Source: Collinsella aerofaciens (GTDB lineage Bacteria > Actinomycetota > Coriobacteriia > Coriobacteriales > Coriobacteriaceae). Taken from it: DNA of 64,000 bases. Positions within the stretch are counted from its first letter, which is position 1. Each line of letters starts with the position of its first letter. Made by a program: the position numbers and the translations under genes. The stretch spans positions 28,090-92,089 of the forward strand of contig NZ_JADMOP010000008.1 in the NCBI RefSeq assembly GCF_015558785.1. The letters are read 5' to 3'. Below the pieces are notes generated by a model. It was not told where the DNA came from. It searched no databases and was given only the letters and a program-made list of their open reading frames with translations. Positions 31,742 to 40,224 of this stretch are shown one piece after another.

Positions 31742-31790
31742 GGACGGCCCCGCATTTCTCCAGATAGGGGAGATGCGGGGCCGTCCTTTT
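31742..31790 (+). terminator. Rho-independent terminator after proS
   Basis: GGACGGCCCCGCAT pairs with ATGCGGGGCCGTCC across an 18-base loop region, followed by TTTT. Confidence 0.94.
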
Positions 31791-31812
31791 ATCTTGTCGG
31801 CGTACTCAATCG

Positions 31813-31857
31813 CTAAAAGGAAACCCCACAGCCCATGCGAGCTGCGGGGTTTCCTTT
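31813..31857 (-). terminator. Terminator of the minus-strand phosphotransferase gene
   Basis: AAAGGAAACCCC pairs with GGGGTTTCCTTT (31816-31827 with 31846-31857), with an inner GC-rich stem. On the minus strand the stem is followed by TTTTAGCG, so it fits the gene ending at 31890. It may also work weakly on the plus strand. Confidence 0.85.
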
Positions 31858-31889
31858 GTGCCTCCGATGCGAAATAAATCGCTCAGATA

Positions 31890-32654
31890 TTACTGATAAT
31901 CGACGACGTCGATCCAGTTCTTCAGGAACTCATCGTTCACGTTGCGCTTACGAGCGAGCTCGGAAGCGGCGACGATGCTCGTCCACTGACGCACAACCTG
32001 CATGGGCATGTCGGCGCGGTCGCAGTAGAGCTCCAGATAAGCCTCGGCCTGGTCCTTGCTGTTGAGGGCAAAGAGCAGGTAGGTGGTGGCAACGTCGGCA
32101 GCAGGGGAGCCCTGGGTAGCGTGTGCCCAGTCGCACACATAGAGCTGGCCGTCGTCGCCGACGATGACGTTGGAGGGGTTGAAGTCGCCGTGGCAGACCT
32201 TGAACTCCTTGGTCATACCGTCCAGACGCTCCTGAAGGTTGTAACGCGTGGTGGCATTGAGCTGATCAAGGCTGTCGATCATGCGGGCGAACTTGTCGCG
32301 CTGACGGTTGAGCAGCGGGGAGGTGTAGCCGTGGATCTCGATCTGGAGGTCGACGAACATCTCGAGGTACTCACCGAAGCGCTGGGGCTCGGCAGTCATC
32401 TTCTCGGCAAGGGTGGTGCCCGGAACCTTCTCGGTCACGAGCGCCCAGCCGTTGGCGTTCTCGAGCTGGGAAACCTCAAGAGCCTTGGGGCTGCGGATGC
32501 CGCACTCATTGATGCGGGCAAGATTCAAAGCCTCGTTGAACACGTCGGAGACAGGCTTGGTCTCGTTAAAGACCTTGACGATCTTGTCGCCCAGGTCGTA
32601 AACGACCTTGTTGCCACGGCGGACGAGCTCGGTCTTGGAATCGGGTAGCAGCAT
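31890..32654 (-). CDS. Phosphotransferase of the APH/choline kinase-like fold
   Basis: The protein has 254 residues. The protein-kinase-like fold shows a nucleotide-binding start (GNKVVYDLGDKIVKVF), the catalytic VCHGDFNPSNVIV and the metal-binding VCDWAHATQG. It would phosphorylate a small molecule; the substrate cannot be read from sequence and resistance is not implied. It resembles a family of paralogous phosphotransferases found in gut anaerobes. It lies 89 bases after adhE on the same strand with its own AAAGGA site. Confidence 0.78.
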   Translation of the reverse strand: MLLPDSKTELVRRGNKVVYDLGDKIVKVFNETKPVSDVFNEALNLARINECGIRSPKALEVSQLENANGWALVTEKVPGTTLAEKMTAEPQRFGEYLEMFVDLQIEIHGYTSPLLNRQRDKFARMIDSLDQLNATTRYNLQERLDGMTKEFKVCHGDFNPSNVIVGDDGQLYVCDWAHATQGSPAADVATTYLLFALNSKDQAEAYLELYCDRADMPMQVVRQWTSIVAASELARKRNVNDEFLKNWIDVVDYQ

Positions 32655-32688
32655 GGTTGCATCCTTTCAACGATGCGATAGAAGCGAC

Positions 32689-32723
32689 GGCGGGGGTGTG
32701 TGAAACACCCGTGCACCCCCGCC
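32689..32723 (-). other. GC-rich hairpin between adhE and the phosphotransferase gene
   Basis: GGCGGGGGTG (32689-32698) pairs with CACCCCCGCC (32714-32723). There is no T-run after it on either strand, although the adhE stop is followed by TTTTT and TTTTTT before the stem. It may stabilise the adhE mRNA end or weakly terminate. Confidence 0.45.
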
Positions 32724-32743
32724 GCAAAAAACCGTGCTAAAAA

Positions 32744-35392
32744 CTAGCAGACGGCGTAGTCCTGGGGCTCGCGGCCGTAGTAGGCGTCCAGGTAGAGCTC
32801 CTTGATCTCGCTCATGAGCGGGTAGCGCGGGTTAGCGCCGGTGCACTGGTCGTTGAATGCCTGCTCGGTCATCTCGTCGAGGGTGTCGAGGAAGTACTGC
32901 TCGTCAACACCGTAGTCGGCGATGGTCTTCTTGACACCGATGAAGTCCTTGAGCTCCTCGAGCTTCGTGATGAAGTTCTCGAAGACCTCCTTGTCGTCCT
33001 TGCCCTCGATACCGCAGTACTTGGCCATCTCGGCGTAGTTGTGCAGCGCGTTGGGGTAAGGATACTGGGAGAAGGTACCCATCTTGACGGGAGCCTCGGC
33101 GGCGTTGTAGCGCATGACGCGGGTCAGGATGACGGCGTTAGCGATGCCGTGGGGCAGGTGATGGAAAGCGCCGAGCTTGTGAGCCATGGAGTGGTTGAGG
33201 CCCAGGAAGGCGTTGGCGAAGGCCATACCGGCCATGCAGGAGGCGTTGTGCATCTCCTCGCGGGCGTGCGGGTCCTTGGCGCCGTTCGTGAAGCTGGAGG
33301 GCAGGTTCTCAAAGACGAGCTTGGCAGCGCGCTCGGAGAGGCCCTTGGTGTAGTCGGAAGCCATGATGGAGACGTAGGACTCGATGGCGTGGGTCATGAC
33401 GTCGATGCCGGAGGCAGCGGTCAGGCCGCGCGGGGCGGTCATGCAGTTGTCGGCGTCGACGATAGCCATGTTGGGGAGCAGCGCGTAGTCGGCGAGCGGC
33501 CACTTGATGCCGGTCTCCTTGTCGGTGATGATGGCGAACGGCGTGCACTCGGAGCCGGTACCCGAGGAGGTCGGGACGGCGACGAAGTAGGCCTTCTTGC
33601 CCATCTCGGGGAAGGTGAAGATACGCTTGCGGATGTCCATGAAGTCCATGGCCATGTCCTCAAACTTGCACTCGGGGTGCTCGTACATCATCCACATGAT
33701 CTTGCCGGCGTCCATAGCTGAGCCACCGCCGACGGCGATGATGACGTCCGGCTCAAAGAGAGCCATCTGCTTGGCGCCGCGACGTGCGCACTGCAGCGAC
33801 GGATCGGGCTCGACGTCGTAGAAGCAGTCGTGGGCGATGCCCATCTCGTCGAGCTTGGCCTCGATGGCGCGGGTGTTGCCATTCTTGAAGAGGAACTGGT
33901 CGGTAACGATGAAGGCGCGCTTCTTTCCCATGACGTTGCCCAGCTCGTCGAGGGCGACGGGCGTGGAACCCTTCTTGAAGTAGACCTTCTCGGGAGCGCG
34001 GAACCACAGCATGTTCTCACGGCGCTCGGCCACAGTCTTAACGTTGATCAAGTGCTTCACCCCAACGTTCTCGGAGACGGAGTTGCCGCCCCAGGAGCCG
34101 CAGCCCAGGGTCAGAGACGGCTTCATGCCAAAGTTGTACAGGTCACCGATGCCGCCGTGCGAGGACGGGGTGTTGATGACGATACGGCAGGCCTTCATGA
34201 CGTGCTCGAACAGGCTGATCTTCTCGGCCTGGGCGGGGTGCACGTACAGAGAGGCGGTGTGGCCCGGGCCACCGGCGAGCACGAGGTGCTCGGCCTTGTC
34301 GACGGCCTCCTGGAAGTCCTTGGCGTGGTACATGGCCAGGACCGGGGAGAGCTTCTCGTGGGAGAACTCCTCCTTGGCGGGGTCGGTGGAGGTGACCTCG
34401 GCGATCAGGATCTTGGTCTTGGCGGGAACCTCGATGCCGGCGAGCTCGGCGATCTTGGCAGCGGCCATGCCGGGGATGCGGTGATCGAGAGCGCCGTTCT
34501 TGAACATGGCGGCACGCAGGGCCTCCATCTCGGCACCCTGCTTGACGAAGTAGCAGCCGCGCTTCTGGAACTCGGCCTTAACCTGGTCATAGATGCTGTC
34601 GATTACGGTCACGGACTGCTCGGAAGCGCAGATCATGCCGTTGTCGAAGGTCTTGGAGTGGATGATGGAGTTGACGGCGAGCAGCACGTCGGCGGTGTCG
34701 TCGATGACGACCGGGGTGTTACCGGCGCCAACGCCCAGGGCGGGCTTGCCCGAGGAGTAAGCGGCCTTGACCATGCCCGGGCCACCGGTGGCGAGGATGA
34801 TGTCGACGTCGCGCATGACCATGTTAGTCAGCTCGATGGAGGGGACATCGACCCAGCCGATGATGCCCTCGGGGGCGCCGGCCTTGACGGCGGCGTCAAG
34901 CACGAGCTTGGCGGCGGCGATGGTGCACTTGGCGGCAGCCGGGTGCGGGGAGATGATGATGGCGTTGCGGGTCTTCAGGCAGATCAGCGTCTTGAAGATC
35001 GCGGTGGAGGTGGGGTTGGTCGTCGGGATGACGGCGCCCACGATGCCGATGGGCTCGGCGATCTTGGTGATGCCGTAAGCCTCGTCGCGCTCCAGGACAC
35101 CACAGGTCTTGGTGTTCTTGTAAGCGTTGTAGATGTACTCTGCGGCGTAGTGGTTCTTGATGACCTTGTCCTCAAGAACGCCGCGGCCGGTCTCCTCGAT
35201 GGCCATCTTCGCCAACGGGATACGAGCCTTGTTGGCGGCCATGGCGGCCTCATAGAAGATCTTGTCGACCTGCTCCTGCGTGTACGTAGCAAAAAGCGCC
35301 TGGGCCTCTCGCATCTGAGCGAGCTTGGCCTCAAGCGCCTCTACGTTGTCCACAATTGCGGGAGTAGTGTTTTCCGGTGACTTTTTCACCAT
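32744..35392 (-). CDS. adhE: Bifunctional acetaldehyde-CoA/alcohol dehydrogenase
   Basis: The protein has 882 residues. The N-terminal aldehyde dehydrogenase half contains the catalytic Cys in NGMICASEQSV; the C-terminal iron-dependent alcohol dehydrogenase half contains GGGSAMDAGKIMW and the metal-binding HSMAHKLGAFHHLPHG. It reduces acetyl-CoA to ethanol and regenerates NAD in fermentation, and usually forms spirosome filaments. ATG is preceded by AAGGAGAC. A long palindrome lies about 95 bases upstream. No Rex consensus site was found. Confidence 0.97.
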   Translation of the reverse strand: MVKKSPENTTPAIVDNVEALEAKLAQMREAQALFATYTQEQVDKIFYEAAMAANKARIPLAKMAIEETGRGVLEDKVIKNHYAAEYIYNAYKNTKTCGVLERDEAYGITKIAEPIGIVGAVIPTTNPTSTAIFKTLICLKTRNAIIISPHPAAAKCTIAAAKLVLDAAVKAGAPEGIIGWVDVPSIELTNMVMRDVDIILATGGPGMVKAAYSSGKPALGVGAGNTPVVIDDTADVLLAVNSIIHSKTFDNGMICASEQSVTVIDSIYDQVKAEFQKRGCYFVKQGAEMEALRAAMFKNGALDHRIPGMAAAKIAELAGIEVPAKTKILIAEVTSTDPAKEEFSHEKLSPVLAMYHAKDFQEAVDKAEHLVLAGGPGHTASLYVHPAQAEKISLFEHVMKACRIVINTPSSHGGIGDLYNFGMKPSLTLGCGSWGGNSVSENVGVKHLINVKTVAERRENMLWFRAPEKVYFKKGSTPVALDELGNVMGKKRAFIVTDQFLFKNGNTRAIEAKLDEMGIAHDCFYDVEPDPSLQCARRGAKQMALFEPDVIIAVGGGSAMDAGKIMWMMYEHPECKFEDMAMDFMDIRKRIFTFPEMGKKAYFVAVPTSSGTGSECTPFAIITDKETGIKWPLADYALLPNMAIVDADNCMTAPRGLTAASGIDVMTHAIESYVSIMASDYTKGLSERAAKLVFENLPSSFTNGAKDPHAREEMHNASCMAGMAFANAFLGLNHSMAHKLGAFHHLPHGIANAVILTRVMRYNAAEAPVKMGTFSQYPYPNALHNYAEMAKYCGIEGKDDKEVFENFITKLEELKDFIGVKKTIADYGVDEQYFLDTLDEMTEQAFNDQCTGANPRYPLMSEIKELYLDAYYGREPQDYAVC

Positions 35393-35485
35393 TTGTGTCT
35401 CCTTGCGATCGGAGATTTACCCTACGCCTTGCATGATAGCAAGAAATTATTCGGCGAACGGTAAGATTCCTGTAAAAGGCACACT

Positions 35486-35513
35486 AAAACGCTTCAATAA
35501 ACTGAAGCGTTTT
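35486..35513. promoter_or_regulatory. 28-bp palindrome upstream of adhE
   Basis: AAAACGCTTCA and TGAAGCGTTTT flank six bases, a perfect 11-bp inverted repeat about 95 bases before the adhE start. It could be an operator for a dimeric regulator, or, with its A and T runs, a bidirectional terminator that isolates adhE from the transposon remnant. The adhE promoter is not clear; TATCAT at 35433-35438 on the minus strand is one candidate -10. Confidence 0.6.
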
Positions 35514-35552
35514 AACTAAAACTATCTGCCTGCTGCATCGCCCCGCTCATTG

Positions 35553-35730
35553 GGTACAGACTCTCATGAGTATTTCAATGGGAAAACGGGACATCTGTTT
35601 GATAATCGCTATTCGCGGGTCGCGGTTGAGTCGGACACACAGGCGGTGCAGCTACTCGATTACATCCATTTAAATCCCGTGTAAGGTGCGTCCGACTCGC
35701 TCGAGGCGTACCGTTAGTTACAAGGCATAC
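35553..35730 (+). pseudogene. Remnant of a REP-associated (Y1/RAYT-type) transposase
   Basis: One frame reads EYFNGKTGHLFDNRYSRVAV, then ESDTQAVQLLDYIHLNPV and a TAA at 35682. This matches the well-conserved middle of REP-associated tyrosine transposases (HLFxxRY, YIHLNPVRAG). After the stop the homology continues in pieces (ASDSLEAYR, then SYKAY in another frame), so at least one stop and one frameshift are present. The N-terminal half with the HUH motif and catalytic Tyr region is missing. It is a decayed mobile-element gene. Confidence 0.82.
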
Positions 35731-35772
35731 CAGCTGGGCTATGATCCCTTTGACATCTGCAAACCCTCATAT

Positions 35773-35790
35773 AAGTCTGTCCCCAATGAG
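35773..35790. repeat. REP-like motif beside the transposase remnant
   Basis: The stretch containing GTCTGTCCCCAATGAG follows the transposase remnant, the position where REP hairpins usually lie. A related CCTGTCCCTATTTGTC is at 63878-63898. The flanking stem partner was not found, so it is a partial copy. Confidence 0.4.
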
Positions 35791-35793
35791 TGC

Positions 35794-35826
35794 AAAAAGG
35801 CGCCCTCCGTAGGGGAGGGCGCCTTT
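35794..35826 (-). terminator. Rho-independent terminator after rpmB
   Basis: AAAGGCGCCCTCC pairs with GGAGGGCGCCTTT around a short loop; on the minus strand it is followed by TTTTTGC-like sequence. It lies 70 bases downstream of rpmB. Confidence 0.9.
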
Positions 35827-35894
35827 GGTAAGTTCTATATGAACGCGAGGTCTTTGACCCGGAGAGTCCGAGGTACTTGTTGGTAAGACCTTAT

Positions 35895-36083
35895 TTACGA
35901 GCGCGCAACCTTGCCGGACTTGAGGCAGGTGGAGCAAACGTTCATCTTGCGACGGTGACCATCGACGACGACGTAAACGCGCTGGATGTTGGGGCGGAAC
36001 TTACGGTTGGTGACGCGGTGAGAGTGGCTGATGGAGCGACCGGCAACGGGGTGCTTACCGCAAACTTCGCAAACTTTGGACAT
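35895..36083 (-). CDS. rpmB: 50S ribosomal protein L28, zinc-ribbon form
   Basis: The protein has 62 residues beginning MSKVCEVCGKHPVAGRSISH and ending KMNVCSTCLKSGKVARS. Two CxxC pairs make this the zinc-binding (C+) form of L28. The ATG at 36081-36083 is chosen because AAGGAGGG lies close upstream and the family N-terminus begins there; the frame is open for 16 more codons. It stands alone on the minus strand, divergent from the pyr operon. Confidence 0.95.
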   Translation of the reverse strand: MSKVCEVCGKHPVAGRSISHSHRVTNRKFRPNIQRVYVVVDGHRRKMNVCSTCLKSGKVARS

Positions 36084-36137
36084 AACTGACCCTCCTTGGG
36101 CGACAAACGAACATGTCGCGTTAACAAACAAGCCTGA

Positions 36138-36143
36138 ACTATA
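36138..36143 (-). promoter_or_regulatory. Putative -10 box of rpmB
   Basis: On the minus strand TATAGT lies 55 bases before the rpmB start. TTGCGC is about 20 bases further upstream, a longer spacing than ideal. Confidence 0.45.
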
Positions 36144-36395
36144 GCACAGAAGTCGCTCCCTGTGCGCAATCTACACAGAGATATTCCTCTTTTGGCGATA
36201 GTGCTCACGCCACGGCCCTGGACGTAGATCCGATTTGCGTGCAGCAGAGGGGATTATGCCAGCTCGTGCGTGCGTTTTCAAGCTCGTCCCACAAATATAT
36301 AGGTTTATTGAGCTTTGGGCTCCGTTTACGGATTGCTCTGTATTTATGCTCGCAATTAAGCTCGAGGTTGGCTACACTATCCCATGACCATTAAA
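36144..36395. other. Intergenic stretch between rpmB and the pyr leader
   Basis: No ORF with coding character was found. The stretch is AT-richer than its neighbours. TACACT at 36373-36378 is a possible -10 for the pyr operon, placing the start of transcription close to the leader hairpins, but the matching -35 is poor. Confidence 0.4.
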
Positions 36396-36396
36396 G

Positions 36397-36494
36397 GGGT
36401 ACGAGATACCCACATGGAATTACATAGCTGCCCAAAGAGCAGCCCTTCCTGTGGGTGTCTGGTCCGCTTTAAGCGGTCGGGCATCTATTTTTTT
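36397..36494 (+). promoter_or_regulatory. Attenuator-like leader of the pyr operon
   Basis: Three overlapping structures can be drawn. First, GGGTA (36397-36401) with TACCC (36407-36411). Second, CCCACA (36409-36414) with TGTGGG (36450-36455), enclosing GCTGC/GCAGC. Third, a terminator stem from GGTGTCTGG (36454) through CCGCTT/AAGCGG to GGGCATC (36485), with a bulged T and several G-U pairs, followed by TATTTTTTT. Overlaps at 36409-36411 and 36454-36455 make the structures mutually exclusive. PyrR, encoded next, is the likely controller in response to UMP; its known binding-loop consensus is not obvious here. Confidence 0.75.
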
Positions 36495-36521
36495 GACTGT
36501 GTCAGCAGTCAAGACATGTGA

Positions 36522-37118
<597 letters not shown>

Positions 37119-37122
37119 TACC

Positions 37123-38067
37123 GTGGCGTTCAACCATAAGCACCTGATCGACATTACCGAGTACTCCGAAGAGGACATCAAGCTCATCCTCGAGACCGCC
37201 AAGGCGTTCTCCGAGGTCAACGAGCGTGCCATCAAGAAGGTCCCCACGCTCAAGGGCAAGACCATCGTCAACATGTTCAACGAGCCCTCGACGCGCACCC
37301 GCAGCTCCTTCGAGCTCGCCGAGAAGCGTCTTTCGGCCGACAGCCTCAACTTTGGCGGCTCCTCGACCTCCACGGTCAAGGGCGAGAGCCTCGTCGACAC
37401 CGTCGAGACCCTCAATGCCTACAAGATCGACTGCATCGTTGTGCGCGACAAGCACGCCGGCGCTCCCTACATCGTCACGCAGAACTCGCCCGCGAGCGTC
37501 ATCTGCGCCGGTGACGGCAAGCACAACCACCCCACGCAGGCCCTGCTCGACCTGTACACCATCTGGGAGCACAAGGGTGACTTCCACGGTCTGAAGGTCG
37601 CCGTCGTCGGCGATATCGCGCACTCCCGCGTCTGCGGCTCGCTGATCCCCGCCCTTAAGATCATGGGCTGCGAGACCTACGCCGTCGCCCCCGGCACGCT
37701 GCTGCCGCCGGCGCCCGAGGTCCTGGGCTGCGACCACGTGACGAGCGACCTCGATTCCGTCCTGCCCGAGCTGGACGTTGTCTACATGCTGCGCGTGCAG
37801 CAGGAGCGCTTCGAGGGTGCCCCGTTCCCGACCATTCGCGAGTACCACAAGCTCTTCGGCCTGACCAAGGACCGTGAGAAGCTCATGAAGCCCGACGCGA
37901 TCATCTGCCACCCGGGCCCCATCAACCGCGGTGTCGAGTTCGACTCCTATATGGCCGACCACCCGCAACGCTCCGTCATCCTGGAGCAGGTCTACGCCGG
38001 TATCTGCGTGCGTATGGCTATCCTGTATCTGCTGCTTGGAGGTGCCGATAATGGCCTTGCTTCTTAA
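37123..38067 (+). CDS. pyrB: Aspartate carbamoyltransferase, catalytic chain
   Basis: The protein has 314 residues. The carbamoyl-phosphate site is EPSTRTRSSFELAEKRL, and GDGKHNHPTQALLDLYT and HPGPINRGVEF are also typical. It makes carbamoyl aspartate. GTG 37123 is chosen because GGGAGG is 11 bases upstream; GTG 37111 overlaps that site. No pyrI regulatory chain follows. It overlaps pyrC by 17 bases. Confidence 0.95.
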   Translation: MAFNHKHLIDITEYSEEDIKLILETAKAFSEVNERAIKKVPTLKGKTIVNMFNEPSTRTRSSFELAEKRLSADSLNFGGSSTSTVKGESLVDTVETLNAYKIDCIVVRDKHAGAPYIVTQNSPASVICAGDGKHNHPTQALLDLYTIWEHKGDFHGLKVAVVGDIAHSRVCGSLIPALKIMGCETYAVAPGTLLPPAPEVLGCDHVTSDLDSVLPELDVVYMLRVQQERFEGAPFPTIREYHKLFGLTKDREKLMKPDAIICHPGPINRGVEFDSYMADHPQRSVILEQVYAGICVRMAILYLLLGGADNGLAS

Positions 38068-39340
38068 GAATGCCCACGTCGTCGACCCGTCCGTCGAGCT
38101 TGACGGTGTCGTTGACGTCCTGATTGACGGCGACAAGATCGCCGAGGTCGGCGAGAATCTCGCCGTCGAGGGAGCCGAGGTCCGCGACCTTTCCGGCAAG
38201 TACCTCGTCCCTGGCCTGGTGGATATGCACGTTCACCTTCGCGAGCCCGGCTATGAGGTCAAAGAGGACATCGAGAGCGGCACCCGCGCAGCTGCCAAGG
38301 GCGGCTTTACCGGCGTGTGCGCCATGCCCAACACCGATCCCGTCACCGATAACGGCACCGTCGTGGAGTTCGTCAAGTCCCGCGCTGCCGAGGTCGGTCA
38401 CTGCCGCGTCTATCCGTCGGGCGCCATGACCCGCGGTCTTAAGGGCGAGGCCATGTCCGAGATGGGCGATATGGTCGCCCACGGCGCCGTCGCCTTCACC
38501 GACGACGGTCGCGGCGTGCAGGGCGCGGGTATGCTCCGTCGTTGCTTGGACTACGGCAAGATGTTCGGCAAGGTCTTTATGAGCCACTGCCAGGACGAGG
38601 ACCTGGTCGGCCACGGCCAGATCAACGAGGGCAAGGTTTCGACTCGTCTGGCTCTCGAGGGCTGGCCGGCTGCCGGCGAGGAGCTCCAGATCGCCCGCGA
38701 CATCGAGATCGCCAAGCTGACCGGTGCCAAGCTGCACATCCAGCACATCTCCACCGCCCATGGCCTGGAGATCGTGCGTGCCGGCAAGGCCGCTGGCGTT
38801 CAGGTTACCTGCGAGGCCACCCCGCACCACATGTTCCTGACCGAGAACGATCTAGACGAGACCTACAACACCTCGCTCAAGGTCAACCCGCCGCTGCGTA
38901 CCGTGGAGGATGCCGAGGCCATCCGTCAGGGCGTCATCGACGGCACCGTCGACGTTATCGTCACCGATCACGCTCCCCACACCCCGTGGGAGAAGGCCCG
39001 CGAGTTCGAGCTTGCGCCCTTTGGCATGATCGGTCTCGAGACCTCGCTGTCGCTCGTGCTCACCGAGCTGGTCAACACGGGTAAGATGAGCATGGGCCGC
39101 ATGGTCGAGCTCATGGCCATCAAGCCGCGTGAGATCCTGGGCCTCGACCAGGTTCAGGTCAAGGCGGGCTCCGTTGCCGACCTGACCGTGTTCGACGCGT
39201 CCGCCACCTGGACGGTCGGCGAGGACGGTTACGAGTCGCGCGCCGAGAACTCCGGTTTCGCCGGCCGCACGCTCACCGGTCGTGCCACCGATGTGTTTGT
39301 CGGCGGTAAGCAGACGCTCGCCGACGGCTGCATCTGCTAG
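38051..39340 (+). CDS. pyrC: Dihydroorotase
   Basis: The protein has 429 residues, class I. The zinc-binding DMHVHLREPGYE lies near residue 57, with MPNTDPVTDNG, IQHISTAHG, CEATPHHMFLTE and VTDHAPH further on. It closes carbamoyl aspartate to dihydroorotate. ATG 38051 follows GGAGGT by seven bases. A 92-base gap with a hairpin separates it from pyrK. Confidence 0.95.
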   Translation: MALLLKNAHVVDPSVELDGVVDVLIDGDKIAEVGENLAVEGAEVRDLSGKYLVPGLVDMHVHLREPGYEVKEDIESGTRAAAKGGFTGVCAMPNTDPVTDNGTVVEFVKSRAAEVGHCRVYPSGAMTRGLKGEAMSEMGDMVAHGAVAFTDDGRGVQGAGMLRRCLDYGKMFGKVFMSHCQDEDLVGHGQINEGKVSTRLALEGWPAAGEELQIARDIEIAKLTGAKLHIQHISTAHGLEIVRAGKAAGVQVTCEATPHHMFLTENDLDETYNTSLKVNPPLRTVEDAEAIRQGVIDGTVDVIVTDHAPHTPWEKAREFELAPFGMIGLETSLSLVLTELVNTGKMSMGRMVELMAIKPREILGLDQVQVKAGSVADLTVFDASATWTVGEDGYESRAENSGFAGRTLTGRATDVFVGGKQTLADGCIC

Positions 39341-39360
39341 CATAGCTTTATCGCTTTTGT

Positions 39361-39390
39361 GCGCGGTGCCCTTGCGGTGCCGCGCTTTCT
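39361..39390 (+). terminator. Hairpin between pyrC and pyrK
   Basis: GCGCGGTGCC (39361-39370) pairs with GGTGCCGCGC (39376-39385), with two G-U pairs and a CTTGC loop, then TTTCTGTTCGTTTTG. It may reduce expression of pyrK-pyrD-pyrF relative to pyrRBC. Confidence 0.55.
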
Positions 39391-39432
39391 GTTCGTTTTG
39401 ACCATGCAATCGCATGGGGGATTGGAGCGTCT

Positions 39433-40224
39433 ATGCCCACACCTTCCACTGCACGCATGCACGACTTCGAGGTCGTCTCGAACCAGGAGATCGCCGACGG
39501 CATCTTCTCGCTCGTTATTTCGGCCCCCAAGCTTGCAAGTGCGCTCAAGCCCGGTCAGTTTGTGAACATCGCCGTGCCCGGCGATGCGTCCTCGCTGCTT
39601 CGCGTGCCCCTGAGCTTCTATCGCGCCGACGCCCAGGCCGGTACCGTCGAGCTGTGGTACGCCGTCGTGGGCGACGATACCCGTCGTTTGTCCCAGATGG
39701 GCCCTGGCTCCACCTCTAACCTGCTGGGCCCCGGTGGTCGTGGTTGGATGGTACCCGAGGGCACCAGGAAGGCGCTGCTCGTGGCGGGCGGCATCGGCGT
39801 TCCGCCCGTGCTGTGCCTCGCCGGCATGCTTGCCGAGCAGGGTGTGGCCGTCGACGTGTGCCTGGGCTTTGGCACCGCGTCCAAGGCCGTGGGCATCGAT
39901 GAGTTCCGCGCTCTGTGCGACACGGTCAACGTTTGCACTGACGACGGTTCGCTCGGCACGCACGGTTTTTGCACCGATCCTGCCGCCGAGCTGCTCGGCG
40001 AGGGCGGCTACGACTATGTCGCCAGCTGCGGTCCCGCCGTCATGATGAAGAAGGTCGCCGCCGCTGCCGCCGAGGCCGGTGCCTACTGCGAGGTGTCGCT
40101 CGAGCGCATGATGAGCTGTGGCTTTGGCGCCTGCAACACCTGCAATGTCGAGACGGTCGACGGTATGAAGGGTGCTTGCATGTGCGGCCCCGTGTTCGAT
40201 GCTTCCAAGGTGGTGGTCTTCTAG
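39433..40224 (+). CDS. pyrK: Dihydroorotate dehydrogenase B, electron-transfer subunit
   Basis: The protein has 263 residues. The FAD domain shows LLRVPLSFYRAD, the NAD-binding part AGGIGVPPVLCLAGML, and the C-terminal [2Fe-2S] cysteines lie in MSCGFGACNTCNVET and GACMCGPVF. It passes electrons from PyrD to NAD. ATG follows GGGGGATTGGAG. It overlaps pyrD by one base. Confidence 0.95.
   Translation: MPTPSTARMHDFEVVSNQEIADGIFSLVISAPKLASALKPGQFVNIAVPGDASSLLRVPLSFYRADAQAGTVELWYAVVGDDTRRLSQMGPGSTSNLLGPGGRGWMVPEGTRKALLVAGGIGVPPVLCLAGMLAEQGVAVDVCLGFGTASKAVGIDEFRALCDTVNVCTDDGSLGTHGFCTDPAAELLGEGGYDYVASCGPAVMMKKVAAAAAEAGAYCEVSLERMMSCGFGACNTCNVETVDGMKGACMCGPVFDASKVVVF

Noticed and set aside
31890..32654. 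Aminoglycoside resistance gene
   Set aside because: The fold is shared by many small-molecule kinases. The sequence does not match a known resistance enzyme by eye, and the context is housekeeping.
35393..35485. Rex (NADH-sensing) operator before adhE
   Set aside because: No TTGTGAA-N-TTCACAA-like sequence was found in the upstream region.
35686..35886. Small 66-codon protein after the transposase remnant
   Set aside because: The frame includes the transposase tail in a shifted frame, the REP-like motif and the rpmB terminator, so it is not a real gene.
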